The notes under the pieces are model-generated. The model was given only the letters and a program-made list of their open reading frames with translations, was not told the DNA's origin and ran no database searches. From Isoetes taiwanensis (lineage: Eukaryota > Streptophyta > Lycopodiopsida > Isoetales > Isoetaceae), in the NCBI GenBank assembly GCA_021234155.1, contig JAJEKV010000003.1:31353166-31417165 (forward strand): a stretch of 64,000 bases of DNA. The letters run 5' to 3'. The translations under genes were made by a program, and so were the position numbers. Positions 37,292 through 50,200 of the stretch are shown here, one piece after another. The stretch's first letter is position 1, and every line of letters starts with the position of its first letter.

Positions 37292-38380
37292 ATGTCGAAG
37301 CTTTGGAGAACCGCTCACAAAGGAGACGATGTTAGAGAACGGAAGCACTTAGCTCTTAGGTACATGTTTTTTACATCTTCGACTAGCAGGTGAAAAATAT
37401 ATGTATGAAATTTCTTGATTAGAGTGTGTTATTTTGTTGTATCGGATCATACCGTTGTGTAGAATAATGGCTTAAGATATAGCATGTCGCGGGGAGCAAA
37501 AGCTGTTTGCTTGATGTTAGGTTTTAAAGGGCTTAATTTGTAGGATCTCTAACCGGGATTGGAGTTGGCATTTTGAGCCTCCTTGGAGGTATGCTAGGAT
37601 TCGTCATGCACCTTGTTCTTGAACTCATGGTTTGGATATTTTCCCTTGGTGCTTTGATTTCCAAAGAACTTAGCTTTAGGCTTGAGTAGCCTTTCAATGA
37701 GTTACCCATTTTTGAATGTCCAAGCATGCTTTCATGTCTACATTGGAGTCCTTTGTTAACAAACATTCTGATTTTTACTTTTGTGCTTTTCGGATATGAG
37801 AGATGTGCTAGCAGACCACCTTTTAGTCGTTAGCAACCATAGAGCACTAGAGTATGAGCTTTGGACCTGTTGAGGCATTCTTTCTGGGTGGTTGAAAATG
37901 TAGCTATTTTTTAAGTGCATGTCTAATTTTTCAGAACTTTAGAAAAAAAAGGGGTGCCATCTGATCCTGCAACCGATACTGCATGGCAACATTTTATTTG
38001 TTGTATCTATCTTTCTTGCATAATACAAGGATTGAAGCTGCTGTTCTTGAGTTTGTCTGCTCAAATATTTCATATGTAGTGCCAATCAGGAGCTATTTGA
38101 TTTACTAACGGTTAATCCTGCGATTAACCGTTAATCGGCAGGAGCTATGGCACGGAATTTCTGCTCTATTTTCTAATGGGTTATGGTCCTTTGTGACTGT
38201 GGCAATAATTTGCTGCTAAGGATTGTGCGTTCTTCTGGAATCCAGAAAGGTAAACCTTTTTGCTTTTACAATTCCTCATTTTGAAAGCCGTTCCTATTGT
38301 GTATCACAGGATCAAATAAATTTCAAGAGATCTCGATCACATTGGCGACCGAAAACAAATTCATCCCCGATCCTACTTAA
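37292..38380 (+). CDS. Small five-exon gene, predicted 83 residues, unrecognised
   Basis: Exons 37,292-37,359, 38,030-38,075, 38,142-38,179, 38,221-38,249 and 38,310-38,380 join in phase through GT-AG introns to 252 nt, exactly 84 codons including TAA at 38,378-38,380. The ATG is preceded by a pyrimidine-rich stretch. The protein begins MSKLWRTAHKGDDVRERKH, continues LALRIEAAVLEFVCSNISYE and LWHGISALFSNG, and ends ATENKFIPDPT. The middle could form amphipathic helices; no signal peptide or catalytic motif is visible. Intron 2 is only 66 nt and contains a perfect CGGTTAATC..GATTAACCG hairpin. I do not recognise the family. The phase agreement across four junctions is the main support; a fragment of a larger gene is possible. 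Confidence 0.6.
38105..38136. repeat. Short perfect hairpin in intron
   Basis: CGGTTAATCCTGCGATTAACCG forms a 9-bp stem with a 4-base loop inside the 66-nt second intron of the gene at 37,292-38,380. Confidence 0.7.
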
Positions 38381-38389
38381 AATCAAGAG

Positions 38390-40390
38390 GCCAAGCTTAA
38401 GATGTTCAATGTAATGAAGCCAGCTGTTTGAATCCGCGGATCAAGCAATGAAATTCTCTGCCATTGCAAAAGATTCTGCCGCTCACATATAGGTATCCAT
38501 CTCTGACTAGTGTTCCTTGAACCTCACTGACATTGTTATCCAGAAATTGTGGGAAAGCGTAGTATAAGTTATTGGAATAACTAATATTGAGTACACCAAA
38601 TGATGTATGTATAGCGAAAAGTTTCATTGCCATATATAATGGCATCGTGAAGTTTCATCTTGTTGACTTTTACAAAAATCCTTCCACCCGACATATAGGT
38701 TCCCATCCACAACAAGTGCCCACGATGGGAAAATTCTAATTGGCATCTTTATCTTTATTTTTCCCTTTGGATAATGTGAGCTAGAACATCTTCTTCATGT
38801 AAAACCTATGTGAAGGAAATTTTGGGCTCGCGTCGGGGATCCAACGGATGGTTTCCTTTGCTTATTAAGGCAACTATGTAGTTTATTAATTTTTGCGGGC
38901 CCACGTTTGGCTTGATCTTTGCACCTTCTTCTTTAGGAAATATATAAGCGCCTTTTAAGTTATAAGTGGATATAAGCTGGAACATCTTCTAACTTGCATG
39001 TTCATATTATCGACCATGAATTTGGTATATTTCTTGGTGTTATTACTTCTTAGTAATTGAGTTGAGAGCGGGCATGAATCAAATTTTAAGTGTTTCTTTA
39101 TGCTTTAAACCTCATTGTGATGGCCAATTTAATAACCCCTTGATTTTGGCTAGGCCCGACCGGAGGATGAAGCTCTTGGAGATGATTTCTCTCGATGACT
39201 AAAGCCACAGTCACTCTGTGTTGATTACTGCTTTTTTGCTATCTCCTCATTTTTCCTTCTTTTGCATTGGTGTAGCTGCAAAGGCATTTTCAAGTGGATA
39301 ACCTTCCTTCAATCCAGCAGTTGAGACAGAAAGAGCAAGATTAAATTTCATAATAGCAGCCGACTATTAACAATAGCATCGCTACATATATTTAATGAAT
39401 GCTTTAGTGTTAAAATGAAGAGTGATATAAAAAAAGTGCATTTCTTATTCTTGATAATGAGATGAGATGAACCGCTCTACAGTCCACTTTCAATATTTCA
39501 ATAGTTGCTTTCTATAAGCCATTTTGGTCTTCCAGGCTTTATGAATTAGATCTTTCTAACATGCATTTGGAATAGATTAATTGTTTGTCACATACTTTGG
39601 TATTCAAAGCCATCATCATCATTGCATTACTTTGTCCTTTCGATGTTAATTTTTTTGTGCATTGTAATACTTGAACTAGAGTGTACCTTACTAGACAATA
39701 GAGTAGTTAAAGCCCTTGAAGTTAGAGGTTTACAGATGCCATTCGCAATAGAAGAGGCTTTATTTGGAAGAACAACTATTGCAGAGTTTAGCTCGCCAAC
39801 TTTATGTCTTTGTCGGTTTGGTGATGATATTGTACTAGAATATCCTTGCTAGAATCCCTTAAACATGTTGGATTTCCATGTTCATGAGTGGGCCCCTCTA
39901 TTAAATCATCAAAGAGGATACAATGAGCTTTTTGATCTTTTGACAACTCTGTTTAAGTATCGAATGCACATATCATGTGTGCATCGATTCACTTTTGACA
40001 ACTTTGTTGTAAGTATCGAATGCACATATCATGTGTGCATCCGTTCATCGACCAGACATGTTATTGCAACTAAAACCAAACATGTTATTGCAAGCGATGT
40101 TCGGTACGTGTTGCAACTTCGTGTTCCATGTTCCATGTGCTCGTGTCCTCAAGGAGAGTAAGCATTTAAAGTAAAGAATGTGCATTGGGAGGGAATGTTA
40201 AAGTTACGCTTACGAATCCATCACCCACGTACAACTTATAAAAGCTACACAAAATATCAACAAATGTTATTTTTATACAAATTATTTGCCGAACGTCTTC
40301 TACAATAACATATCGATATGGATCCAAATAATCTAGAGCTGGTCCAGAATAGATTAAAGCTGGTCTCAATTCTTAGTTAATCTTACCCCA
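38390..40390. other. No supported gene; one tandem duplication
   Basis: About 2 kb of AT-rich DNA. Around 39,957-40,045 a unit of about 58 bp (TATCGAATGCACATATCATG, then TGTGCATC, and a shared ACTTTGTTGTAAG) is duplicated. No exon chain could be assembled. Confidence 0.4.
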
Positions 40391-40394
40391 TGGA

Positions 40395-40890
40395 GTTTCT
40401 AACTGCATGTGGAAACCTAACCTATTTTCCTCCTCATGTGGAAACCTAACCTGTTTTTCTCCTCCCGTGGAAACCCTTCCTATTTTCCTCCTCCTGTGGA
40501 AACCCTTCCCAATTTCCATCATGCAAGGAAATCGGGAAGGGTTTCCACTCAAAATTTGAATTTTGAGTGACGTGCGCTCGATGGACGTGCGCCTTAATGT
40601 CGGGCGTCCGTTTGGAAAGGCGTGAGCCATAAAGGCTCACGTGTGTAAATATTAAAAAAAAAAATATTCTGTGGAAACCCTTCCGGATTCTAATGGAAAC
40701 CCTTCCGGCTTTCCAATATGGAAACCCTTCCGCCTTTCCATGGAAACCCTTCCGGGTTTTAGTGGAAACCCTTGGAAACCCTTCCGGGTTTTCAAATTCT
40801 GGAAAACCGGAAGGGTTTCCATGGAAAGCCGGAAGGGTTTCCATTAAAACCCAGAAGGGTTTCCATTAAAACCCGGAAGGGTTTCCGTGG
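40395..40890. repeat. Large palindromic array of TGGAAACCCTTCCGG units
   Basis: Forward units cluster at 40,398-40,515 and 40,672-40,790, and reverse units (CCGGAAGGGTTTCCA) at 40,528-40,552 and 40,803-40,890. The right-hand part forms a hairpin with about five units per arm. Spacers between units vary. It shares its unit with 37,030-37,130. It is probably a foldback element grown by unit amplification; no coding content is seen. Confidence 0.85.
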
Positions 40891-41069
40891 GAGGCCAACC
40901 CAAATCGGGCGTACTTAGAACCATCGCATAAGCAAGCACGTCATATAATGCTCGGCTTTTTGCTCGGCTTTTCTAGTGTTTTATGTTCTATCATTCTTGG
41001 CAAACTTACCCAAGATTTAAAAAAAACAAGGTGATGTTGCACATGGGTTGCCCGCTAGACATGTATGGA

Positions 41070-41290
41070 GATAGAAGTAGAGTTGTAATTAGGGAGTTGT
41101 AATTAGGGATGCTTCAATAAAGTAGAGTTGTAATTAGGGATTTGTGTGGCCTGCTTCAATAAAGTAGAGTTATAATAAGTACAATTATAATTAGTGATAT
41201 GGTGGCCTACTTCCATTCTACTTTATAATAAGTACAATTATAATTAGTGATATATATGGTGGCCTACTTCCATTGCTCAAGAGTTGTAAT
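41070..41290. repeat. Tandem repeat around GTAGAGTTGTAATTAGGGA
   Basis: GTAGAGTTGTAATTAGGGA appears three times near 41,080-41,150. It is followed by two longer units containing TTATAATTAGTGATAT and GGTGGCCTACTTCCATT. Confidence 0.7.
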
Positions 41291-41679
41291 ATGGAATGGG
41301 AAAAGGGAATCGATTCTGGTGTAGGAGTTGTAATGTGGAATGGGAAGAGGGAGTCCATTCTGGTGGTGTAGTAGGCCAAGCTGGCCATTGCCGTCGACCC
41401 TTGACCATTTCATCGCATCAAGGTAAGCGTGAATTTTTGCTTCTTCAGGTTTTGGCTTATGGCTATGCTCCAACAGGGAGTTCGGTTGGCTATGCCTTGG
41501 AGTTTAGGTAAGCTATGTATCTTGGTGGTCAGGTTTAGAGTTCTTTCGGAGTTGTTGGATATGGCTATGACCTGCAAGTCTCCTAAAGTTTTGGATATGG
41601 TTGTGGCTATGGCTTGGAGTTCCACCGTCTTTTGCCTTCCTCGATTTGCATAGAGGTAAACAACGCATAAAGGTAACAG

Positions 41680-41840
41680 GTTGTAACGAATGCTACATCA
41701 ATTTACCATATGGTTGCAACGTGGCAAGATATTTACCTGGTTGTAACGATTGCTACATCGATTTTCCATATGGTTTCCATATGGTTGCAACGTGGCAAGA
41801 TATTTTCCATAATATGGTTGCAAAGACAAGATATTTACCT
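41680..41840. repeat. Tandem repeat, about 60-bp unit
   Basis: GGTTGTAACGA(A)TGCTACATC, CCATATGG and TTGCAACGTGGCAAGATATT recur two to three times. Confidence 0.65.
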
Positions 41841-41959
41841 TGACATGAAAGGAAAAGCAGAAAAAAAGCTAATTTGAAATATAAAGATAAATGCTTTCTT
41901 GTGAAATATGAAGATAAATTCACCAAGAAGAAGGTTCCACGGTTCTAACAAAACAACAA

Positions 41960-42130
41960 TGGCATATTGAGCAAGGTAGCAATGCTATACGAAGGTGAAC
42001 AAATCAAGATTAGCAATGCTACAAGCAAGGTAGCAATGCTATGCAAAGGTGAACAAATCAAGAGTAGCAATGCTACGCAAAGGTGAACAAACAAATCAAG
42101 AGTAACGAATCAGTGAACAAATCGGGGTGA
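41960..42130. repeat. Tandem repeat, about 45-bp unit
   Basis: AGCAATGCTA(T/C)GCAAAGGTG followed by AACAAATCAAGAGTA recurs three to four times. The following region up to 43,080 shows no supported gene. Confidence 0.65.
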
Positions 42131-43084
42131 GTAACGAATCACGAGGGGGGTTTGGGCTACGCTTTGGTAGCGACTCTTTTGGCTTTTCCCATTTTGGCAT
42201 GGCCCGGTGCTTTTTGTGCTCCATCGTTCGAACTTATGTTTTTTAAACGATAAATGTAAGAGACGATGCTATGGTTTTCCAAAGGCACAAATGTAGGAGC
42301 CGATGTTAGAAGCTACCAGACACAGAACCTAGAAAAAGCTCTTATGTCAACTATGAAATAGTGGCTTGCTTCACTATGGCATGAAGAAGAAAAAAATCTA
42401 CTCAATACGTATCTATTCATTACAAGAGCGTTACATTGGAGCAGGGCATTGCACAAGAATGTTTTTGATGGGTATTTAGTATTGGCCATTTTACGTGTGA
42501 GGACATTGCACAAGTATTTTTCCAATGGGCACAACATGTTGATTTGCTTCTTAGAAAAGAGAAGCATTAGGAAGTTCTTGATGGGATTGTAAAGAATATT
42601 TTTAAGTAGCAATATCATAAACTGCCTTGTATATGGCATATGGCATACATTTGCCGCTCTCTCCAGAAAATCATGAAGAAGAATTTAACAGAGTGTGGAG
42701 ATAACAGAGCATTTTGGAAGAGACCTCTAATGCTTCTAGAAGGGACCTCTGGGAGAACATCTGATCTATGCTACAAGCCAGATAACGCTTCCCAATATAG
42801 TTGAAATAGATTACATTATTTTTTCTTCTTTTCCCACAGATACTTTTCCAGAAAACGTCCCTTTTCCTATGCAGGGTTGATCAGTCCGAACCATTTTTAT
42901 ATGTGGGCTTTATCAGTGTCAAGCTAACACGCCATTTGCTCTTTATGTAATTAGATATATAGATAGTATATTTATGTCATGCCCATTCTTTGTAAAAATA
43001 TTCTTAGACTTGTGCCTAGTAAGCGATCAAAACTTTGGTGTGATGTATCTTTCATGTCTGTATGAGGAGGGATTGTCATGATAC

Positions 43085-45554
43085 CCAGGTTGGAGACAAC
43101 CAATGTGCATTGGCAGGCATGCATTTGGAAACCAACATCGTGCTACAAATACTATCATCAAGGGTGCTGGGAAGCTAAAAATGGTGTTTGGTATGAGAAT
43201 CTGCATGCATCCTTTGCCAATGCTCTTATTGTGACTGCACTTTTCTCCTCAGCTTTTTTTATTGAGCGTTACCTGGTTTTTTACATCCTTTTCATCAGAA
43301 GGCCTTTTATGTCACAACCCCTACATTTTTTGGAGGCTTCATATTTTCTCTTTATTTAATATGTACTTTGTAAAAGCAAAACAAACCTGCTTCACTATGA
43401 AGTCTTAGACATACAGAGACTTATTTGTCTGTCCCATTATAGTCTTAACTTCTTGATCAGACTTAATTTCTTTGCATTTGACAAGGTTCATATATACTAA
43501 ATTTCTAATTAGTGACTTATTTCAATTGCAGTCTAACGCAACGTTAAAGCTTCCATTGCTATGGGGTATCAGAAAAAGTGGCCAGTTTGTTTAAGTACTA
43601 AGAATACCATCTTGAAGAAATATGATGACGGGTACTAGTATGATTAACAACTATTTCAGGAATGCTTTATGATACGGTGCTAAAGATATTACATCTGTGC
43701 AGGTTCAAAGACACATTTCAAGAAGTTTATGAAGATGAATGGAAGTCCAAATATGAGGAAGCTGGCATATGGTCGGGTCTATATTTTTCTTATTGGTAAC
43801 AAATAAAAAATTGATGCTCATCATTCTATTTCCACTGGATAGGTATGAACATCATCTCATCGATGACATGGTGATTTATGTTCTCAAGAGTGATGGAGGT
43901 TACACTTGGGCATGCAATGGATTATGGTGGAGATGTTCAGAGTGATTTCCTTGTTCAAGGTATGATCTGCCATATAGAAAATACGAGCTTACACATAATT
44001 GTCGTTACTATTGTTGAAATACTCTTGCTCATGAAGTTCATTAGTTGGTATTCATTTACGAGCTTTGATTCCCTTGGTCTGATGACTTCTAGTTTGGTGA
44101 GTTGGTGGAAGGCAGTGCAGGGTCATCCATTAAAGCTACAACAACTTACTTAAAGTTTGTTTTTAAAATGTAGGTGGCTCCGAATGGCATTGCCGCAATT
44201 TTGCTTGGAGTCGGGGTCTTGCCCATAGGTAGATTTACTAGATTCTTCATTTTCCTTTATGGATAAGCTTATAATGTGGTAAAAACTTGCTATAGAGCTT
44301 CTTTGGATAGGGATCCAAGACTTGTAGATTTTGTTGAAACGCTAGAGACTGCATGTGTTGCAATTGTTGGATCGGGAAAAATGACAAGTTGAAGTATGGG
44401 GCCCACTAGTATCCCGCGCTACTTGGAATGACTTGGAGCAGGTGCAGAAAGCCTTCTTAGTACGAGCACTAGGGGTGAAGTCCACATTCCCATATCAAAT
44501 TCTACCGCAGGAGACAGGATTCTTGCCTCTTCAAATGGTGGCCCTTGATCGCCACATTGTCTATTTTCAGAAGGTGGTCAATATGGACAATGCTCGTCTC
44601 CCTAAACTAGCTTATATCATGGCAATGGGGCCGCAGCGCCTCAAGGCCTGCTGGAGGGAAAAGAGAGCTCAATGGTTGGCTAGATGGAATGTGCAGGAGC
44701 ACAGGTGCATACATGTGCAAACAGAGGCAGATTGCCATAGCTTGAGGCAATATCTTGACGTTTGCTTCCTCAGCAAGCTTTGGGATGCCAATGCCCTTGA
44801 ACATGTCAAGACAGCACACTACCAGCGCCACATAAATTCCACATTGGAACGAGGCCCGCAATGATACCTGCGTACCCACTTGCCCATGAAAAGGCGCAGA
44901 CTCATTGCCTCCATTCGCACAGGGGCACATCATCTTCGAATTGAGACGGGCAGATGGATTGGTGAGCCATGCCAGGACAGGCTCTGTCAACTGCCAAATG
45001 GGAGTCATTGAGGATGAATCTCATACCCTTCAAAGTTGCCCAGCATATGATCAAATTCAGACGCGCTATGCTGAGTTGGTCAGGCCTGGCCAGCCATTAC
45101 ATGTGACATTGAGCACAGCATCCGTACGGGTGTTGGGATCATACCTTCAGGAGGTTATGGACATGCGAGATCAGCTATGCCCTCAGGCACACACTTGACA
45201 TGTATATATACATTTATTTCATGATGATGTATACTTTGTACAGTTTGACAGCATTCTTATTACCGCCACGGTTTTTCCCTCGAAAACCCTTCGGGGCGGG
45301 GTTTTTTTTAACCCGGACAGTAATGAGTTTATTTGCATAGACCGATTGGTCTCAGTGGACGATAAAAAATCATTCTTATTCTTATTCTTATTCTTATTCT
45401 ACATGGATCTAAGTGAGTATTGATAAGCATGTATAGATTAATTGCTCTTGCCATGGAGGATGTTGTAAGAGATAAGTATTTGAATACTGAAGAGTTTACT
45501 GATGCTCTGGCAGATGCTGTACGCAATAAGCTGTCAAGACTTCAAAAATTGTAA
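43085..45554 (+). pseudogene. NADP-dependent isocitrate dehydrogenase, 5'-truncated and frame-damaged
   Basis: Exon remnants follow the order of the plant NADP isocitrate dehydrogenase, which converts isocitrate to 2-oxoglutarate. 43,085-43,190 reads PGWRQPMCIGRHAFGNQHRA and KGAGKLKMVF. 43,532-43,631 reads MGYQKKWPVCLSTKNTILKK. 43,703-43,771 reads [20 protein letters not shown]. 43,843-43,959 reads [19 protein letters not shown] and, after a 1-base shift, [12 protein letters not shown]. About 44,061 reads DSLGLMTSSLV. 44,173-44,228 reads NGIAAIFAWSRGLAHR with one base missing. 44,296-44,387 reads DRDPRLVDFVETLETACVAI and GSGKMT. The last exon, about 45,437-45,554, reads DKYLNTEEFTDALADAVRNK and stops at TAA. 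The N-terminal half is absent, and a LINE occupies the last intron. Identity is secure; loss of exons and indels argue for a pseudogene. Confidence 0.85.
44390..45410 (+). mobile_element. 5'-truncated LINE inserted in the isocitrate dehydrogenase gene
   Basis: A frame from about 44,398 to 44,863 and its continuation in shifted frames resembles the C-terminal end of a LINE ORF2. It begins VWGPLVSRATWNDLEQVQ and later has SIRTGAHHLRIETGRWIGEP, followed by a Cys/His cluster with a GVIEDESHTLQSCPAYDQ-like segment, a common LINE zinc-knuckle pattern. The 3' end carries GATTGGTCTCAGTGGACGAT and a (TTCTTA)n tail ending near 45,400. Imperfect direct repeats AAGTTGAAGTAT (about 44,386-44,397) and AAGTGAGTAT (45,411-45,420) flank it as a probable target duplication. 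RT and endonuclease domains are missing through 5' truncation. Confidence 0.72.
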
Positions 45555-45559
45555 CTATC

Positions 45560-47270
45560 TACCGTATGTAAAATTCCTTGAGCAGTTGTAAAGTAAGTTT
45601 TTGAAATTAAAACGTTCTCTCTCTAGGGATAGCCTGACTTAAACGTGACAAATTTATATTGAAATAATGCTGCCATGGATCACCTAGAAGTTAGCATTCT
45701 AATGCCATCCTAATTCACGAGAGAAAGTGCAGAAAGTGTCGTGGGATACATTTTTTCTTCCAAAGCATCTAAATTATTATTCCTTCAAGGCTGACTCTTA
45801 ATTCGTTCATTACTTATGCTCATCTTTATCTATGGAAATTTTTATGGGCTTCACATGGCACATGGACTTATATTTGCAGCCATTTCATCTATCTTCTACA
45901 CAAATCCTTCCCTTATCAAGCTTCTACATTTCCAGATATTTCTTTGTAACTATTGTCCTCTATAATAATCATTTGCTATAGGGTTATAACACGAAACTCA
46001 TCCCTAAGATGGCTGAAGCAATTCCCATGATGGCACAATGCATATATTTTATAGAACTTTTAAAACAAAAGCAGCAACAATAGAGGATTTTTGTTGTTGT
46101 TCTGTCAACCAATATAGTATGAAAGATAGGGAGCTTCCAAAAGCCTATTCACTGGCTGAGAATGTGAGCATAGTTCCATGATAAAGATGAATTTTATTCT
46201 AGAGTATGTTGTATCGCTTGGTAATTCGCTTTCAGATTTAGCAATATTATTGAGATGGATAATAATGAAGTATTTTTCTTATGTTCTCTGCAAGTGGTAG
46301 CACGTCTGAGAAGCATGAACGACGAGGTTTCTGGCACTTTATTAATGCATGGACTGTTAAAGCCATTGTCTAAAATTGCCATAATTTTTCCATTTCTTTC
46401 ATTTGTAGTTACTAATTTGCTATACAGTTGTGCCGACTCAAGGAAAGCATTAAATGATATTTGCATCTTCAAGACTTCCTTCTCCAGTGTAGTCCAGCCT
46501 GCTTCATGGCATGTTCAAAGGAATGAAAGACAGCTCCATATATATAAATTACGACATCCTATTAAAGCATTATACACTTTGAAAAGTGACATTCTTATGC
46601 GCCCTGTCTACAACAGTATGCAAGCAGCCAACAGGATGGGACCAAAATGAAGGTAGAGTTATCAACAAAGCAAGTTAATGTACCTGAGAGTTTGATGTAT
46701 AATGGTTGAAACTCTTCAATGGACTATACAACATACAATATGAAGCATCAATTTTCACAAAAATATCCAAGGATGTTATGGCTTGAAATTCTCTTAATTT
46801 TAGGTTCATGCTCTCACTCAATGGCCGACATTATGCCACGCGTGGCCATCTCGATCAACGACCCACATTGCACTACATGGCATAGATCCAGGCCGTTAAA
46901 ATTGTCCAATCAATGAAAGGGTTTTTCTAATGTGGCCTTTCACTCACGTGGCTTCCTAACTCTACCTACGTGGTGTTTGAAAAGGTATGGTATGTTTCTT
47001 AATTTTAAGACAGTAACCATCATTCATTTAAATTGGATTTATGTCCGTTCCAAAAGCACTTCACTTTTGCATACCCTTTTCTCAATATAGTGTTTTGTTG
47101 TGTGACATGTTGTTTTGCATTGTTGCAAATTTTTGCATTGTAGTACTGGGAGGTTTAACATTTTCTTGTTTTAGTGAGAAGAATGTGGTGTTTGATTAGC
47201 ATTTGTAGATAACAACACATCAATATACAGAGAACACTTTTTACATTGTATTCACTTGATATGAAGATTA
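45560..47270. other. No confidently supported gene
   Basis: A 131-codon plus-strand frame (46,255-46,650) has no recognised domain and no confirmed splice partner; it includes a hydrophobic run (ALSKIAIIFPFLSF-like) and could be chance. The remainder is AT-rich with no structure noted. Confidence 0.35.
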
Positions 47271-47272
47271 CA

Positions 47273-50200
47273 TCATGTAGGGACTAGTCCTTTCTTTGTC
47301 AAATAACTCTCAAGATAGGGATCCATCTCCTTAGTCCGATCTAGTTCTGGATGCGTTTTGACAACATCTGATACTGTTTTACCAGAAGCCAAGCCACTCA
47401 TGATGGACATGAATAGTACTAGAAACTCATCTGTTGAGTAATCTTGTGGAGTATAAGTTGGTGGATTTAGAGCCTGACCTTGATTATAAAAGCACTTAAG
47501 AGCATCATCATCTACTATTATGATGTCCTCTTTCTTTTGAATGCCAAGCTGATCCATCATAGTACCAAGATGTTTCACGAAGACCGGTTTGCCATCCGGA
47601 TCTCTTGGATGTGGAAACTTTATACACTTACTTTGGTCCCAAATCGTCACAAAGTCTCGATTCATGCCTGGTAACACCCTAAGTACTTCATCAACATTTC
47701 TGCGTTCCATTGAGGACCAGATGGCAACTCGAAACAATCTGAACGCCTCATTCATCATATCTTCTAAGTGTGGACGAGGATAGATCCACTTAGTATTCGA
47801 TTCTAGAGGGACTTGCTCGAAGTCATCACTGTTAATAAGCTTCTTAGGAAACGTTTTACACAGCACACCATTCAGATCGAAGACAATGATTTTGTCACAA
47901 GCAGGTGGAGCCCTGAACCATGGAAAACAAAGAGTTAGCCATGCAAAAGTGTTCTGCAATACACGCCAAGCGCGTTTTATCCTTCATAACAAAGCTACAT
48001 ATCGCGCCTGGCGTGAATTACCTTTCATCGTCGCCGTCATCCGCAGCAGTCTTAGCGTCTACTTCACTCCCCGGATGCTTACTGTCAGAAGCATGAACGC
48101 CACCGTTAAGTTCGGACACGTTCTCTTCTATGAAAGCTACCACAGGGGTTTGATTCCTAACCTCAGTGGTTGCATCTGAGCTTGCATGATCTTCCTGGCT
48201 GGTATCAGGAACTGCCGCACTCGTACCCCCAACCTGGACATTAGGACCTGGAATGTTATCAAGCATGGACTTCAAATTTTTCTCCATGCTCTCACGTTCC
48301 CGCTCTAGCATTTCGGCCTTCTCCTCGGGGGTTGCATTGCTTTTTGAACATTCTGGAGTTGCACTCGGAGGCTTTTGTGAACTAGTATTCTGCTTCTGCC
48401 CTTCGTAAGGTACCAAAGCCAACTGTTTTTTATCTTTGACAGGACCCCAATCAGCCGTGGCTAGTACCTTTTCGAAAAACACTTCAAGGAAATCCCTGGA
48501 CTGGTCATCGTTGACGAAACTTAAACATCTTCTTGATGTCTTCAGGGCCTCTCTACCAATATACCCTCCAACATGCAATTCACAGCAAGTGGTATCAAGT
48601 GGTGCAAATGCCTCAACAAGATAGCTTGCCAGATTGATTGCAAACCCATGTTTATTCAAGGGTCCCTTTTCTTTTGTCAGCAATTCCAGAGTGATGTCTT
48701 TGCGGTAGAGGTTAGGAACATCAAATTCCTCGCATTCATTTTCTAAATCCTCATCATCTGCTTTGTAGAAGACATTTTTCAAGTTGGGTTCATCCAGAAG
48801 AAAACACTGCCATGCATCTTTATCCGATGCCCCTTTGCTCTTAGCTACCTCATATAGTCGCATCCGCACAAGGGATATCATTATGAAGATTATACAAGCG
48901 CTTTTATACCGTGATCTTCAAATCAAGATCCTTTGTCTCAAAGAGAAGAGAGCCTTCCCTAACGACCTTTAGGCATTCCAAATTCGTATGAAGCCATCAA
49001 AGCATGCATATGAGGCTCTCCTCGGGGGCATATGATGACAATAGTAAAGAGTTTCGAAGTTGTTAAGCCTATGCAGCCTACTAAAAACTGTTGTACTCTG
49101 TTGAGTCATCCCCTTCTCTCCTTTTTGCAGTCCTCGCTATCCAATACAAACAGAGAAATATTACGAGGTCCTATTGTTGTATCGGTAGGAGACCTTTATA
49201 GCCGCGATGAGACCCAGGTATTGGAGTGCAGGTAAGTCACCACCAACATCTTTTAGGACGGCAACCTTTCTTCTGAGCTCAGCCATCACCTTATCTGATA
49301 GCTTTGAGGTGTGCTGTTGGTTCTTTGATTTCCTGTTTTGCAGAAATCCCTTCGACCAAAAGACGTATTTCTTGATGTCATCAGCAGACACGCCATACTT
49401 GTCTAGCAGGCCGACTTCAGACAATGTTACATCACCAGATAGCTTCTGAAGTTCTTCACCAACCGCTACCTTCATAACTCGCATCTTCTTTATATGAGTG
49501 CAACAATCAATGGACATTTTGTCCTTAACTGAAGAAGCCTTCTTGTACAGAACTTCTTTGTTTATGCATTGATTTAACAACCAAATGATTTCATCATCTT
49601 GGAGGCCCTGTACTTTCCTCATCTCGGTAGTCTTGAGATCAAATATTGAAGTATCTTGCGGAGGCACTTTCGTCCCATTGGTCCGGTAGCTGTTTAAAGC
49701 ATAAGCATCCTGCAACTTCGTTCCTTCGGCCCGCACTTCGGCCCTTAGCGAAGACGATCTTGTAGGCATCTGTAGGACCTCCTCGAAGCCGCCGGGACGC
49801 CTCTCTCCGCTTCCTCCCCGTTTTTTTTTCGTTTTTTGGCTCTTGGTTTCCTATCTTGGATGATAGTCTGAGCCAAGGTCTTTTCCAATGCCTTAAACTC
49901 CTCAGACTTCGTTCCTCCCTGTTTTGTTTGCAGGGGTCTTCCATATTCTATCCATTGCTGGCGGGCATGACGGAGTTGTTCCACGTAAGGGCTGCACGTG
50001 TAAGGAAAGCATGTCAGCCAATATGAGCAGGGCATACAAAAGTTAACCGCTTTTTAGATCAAGCAAATAGGATAATCAGGAAACGTCAAAGGCGGTACGT
50101 TGCCAATCCGCGCCTGGCGTGTATTCATCCTGACATTTCGCGGACGAATACACGCCAGGCGCGAATTGGCAGCATGAATACACGCCAGGCGCGAATTCGC

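Noticed and set aside
40446-40844. 132-codon minus-strand frame (repeated KGFHG/EGFP-like units)
   Set aside because: Direct translation of the GGAAACCCTTCC repeat; no support as a gene.
44607-45008. 133-codon minus-strand frame
   Set aside because: Antisense shadow of the LINE ORF2 remnant.
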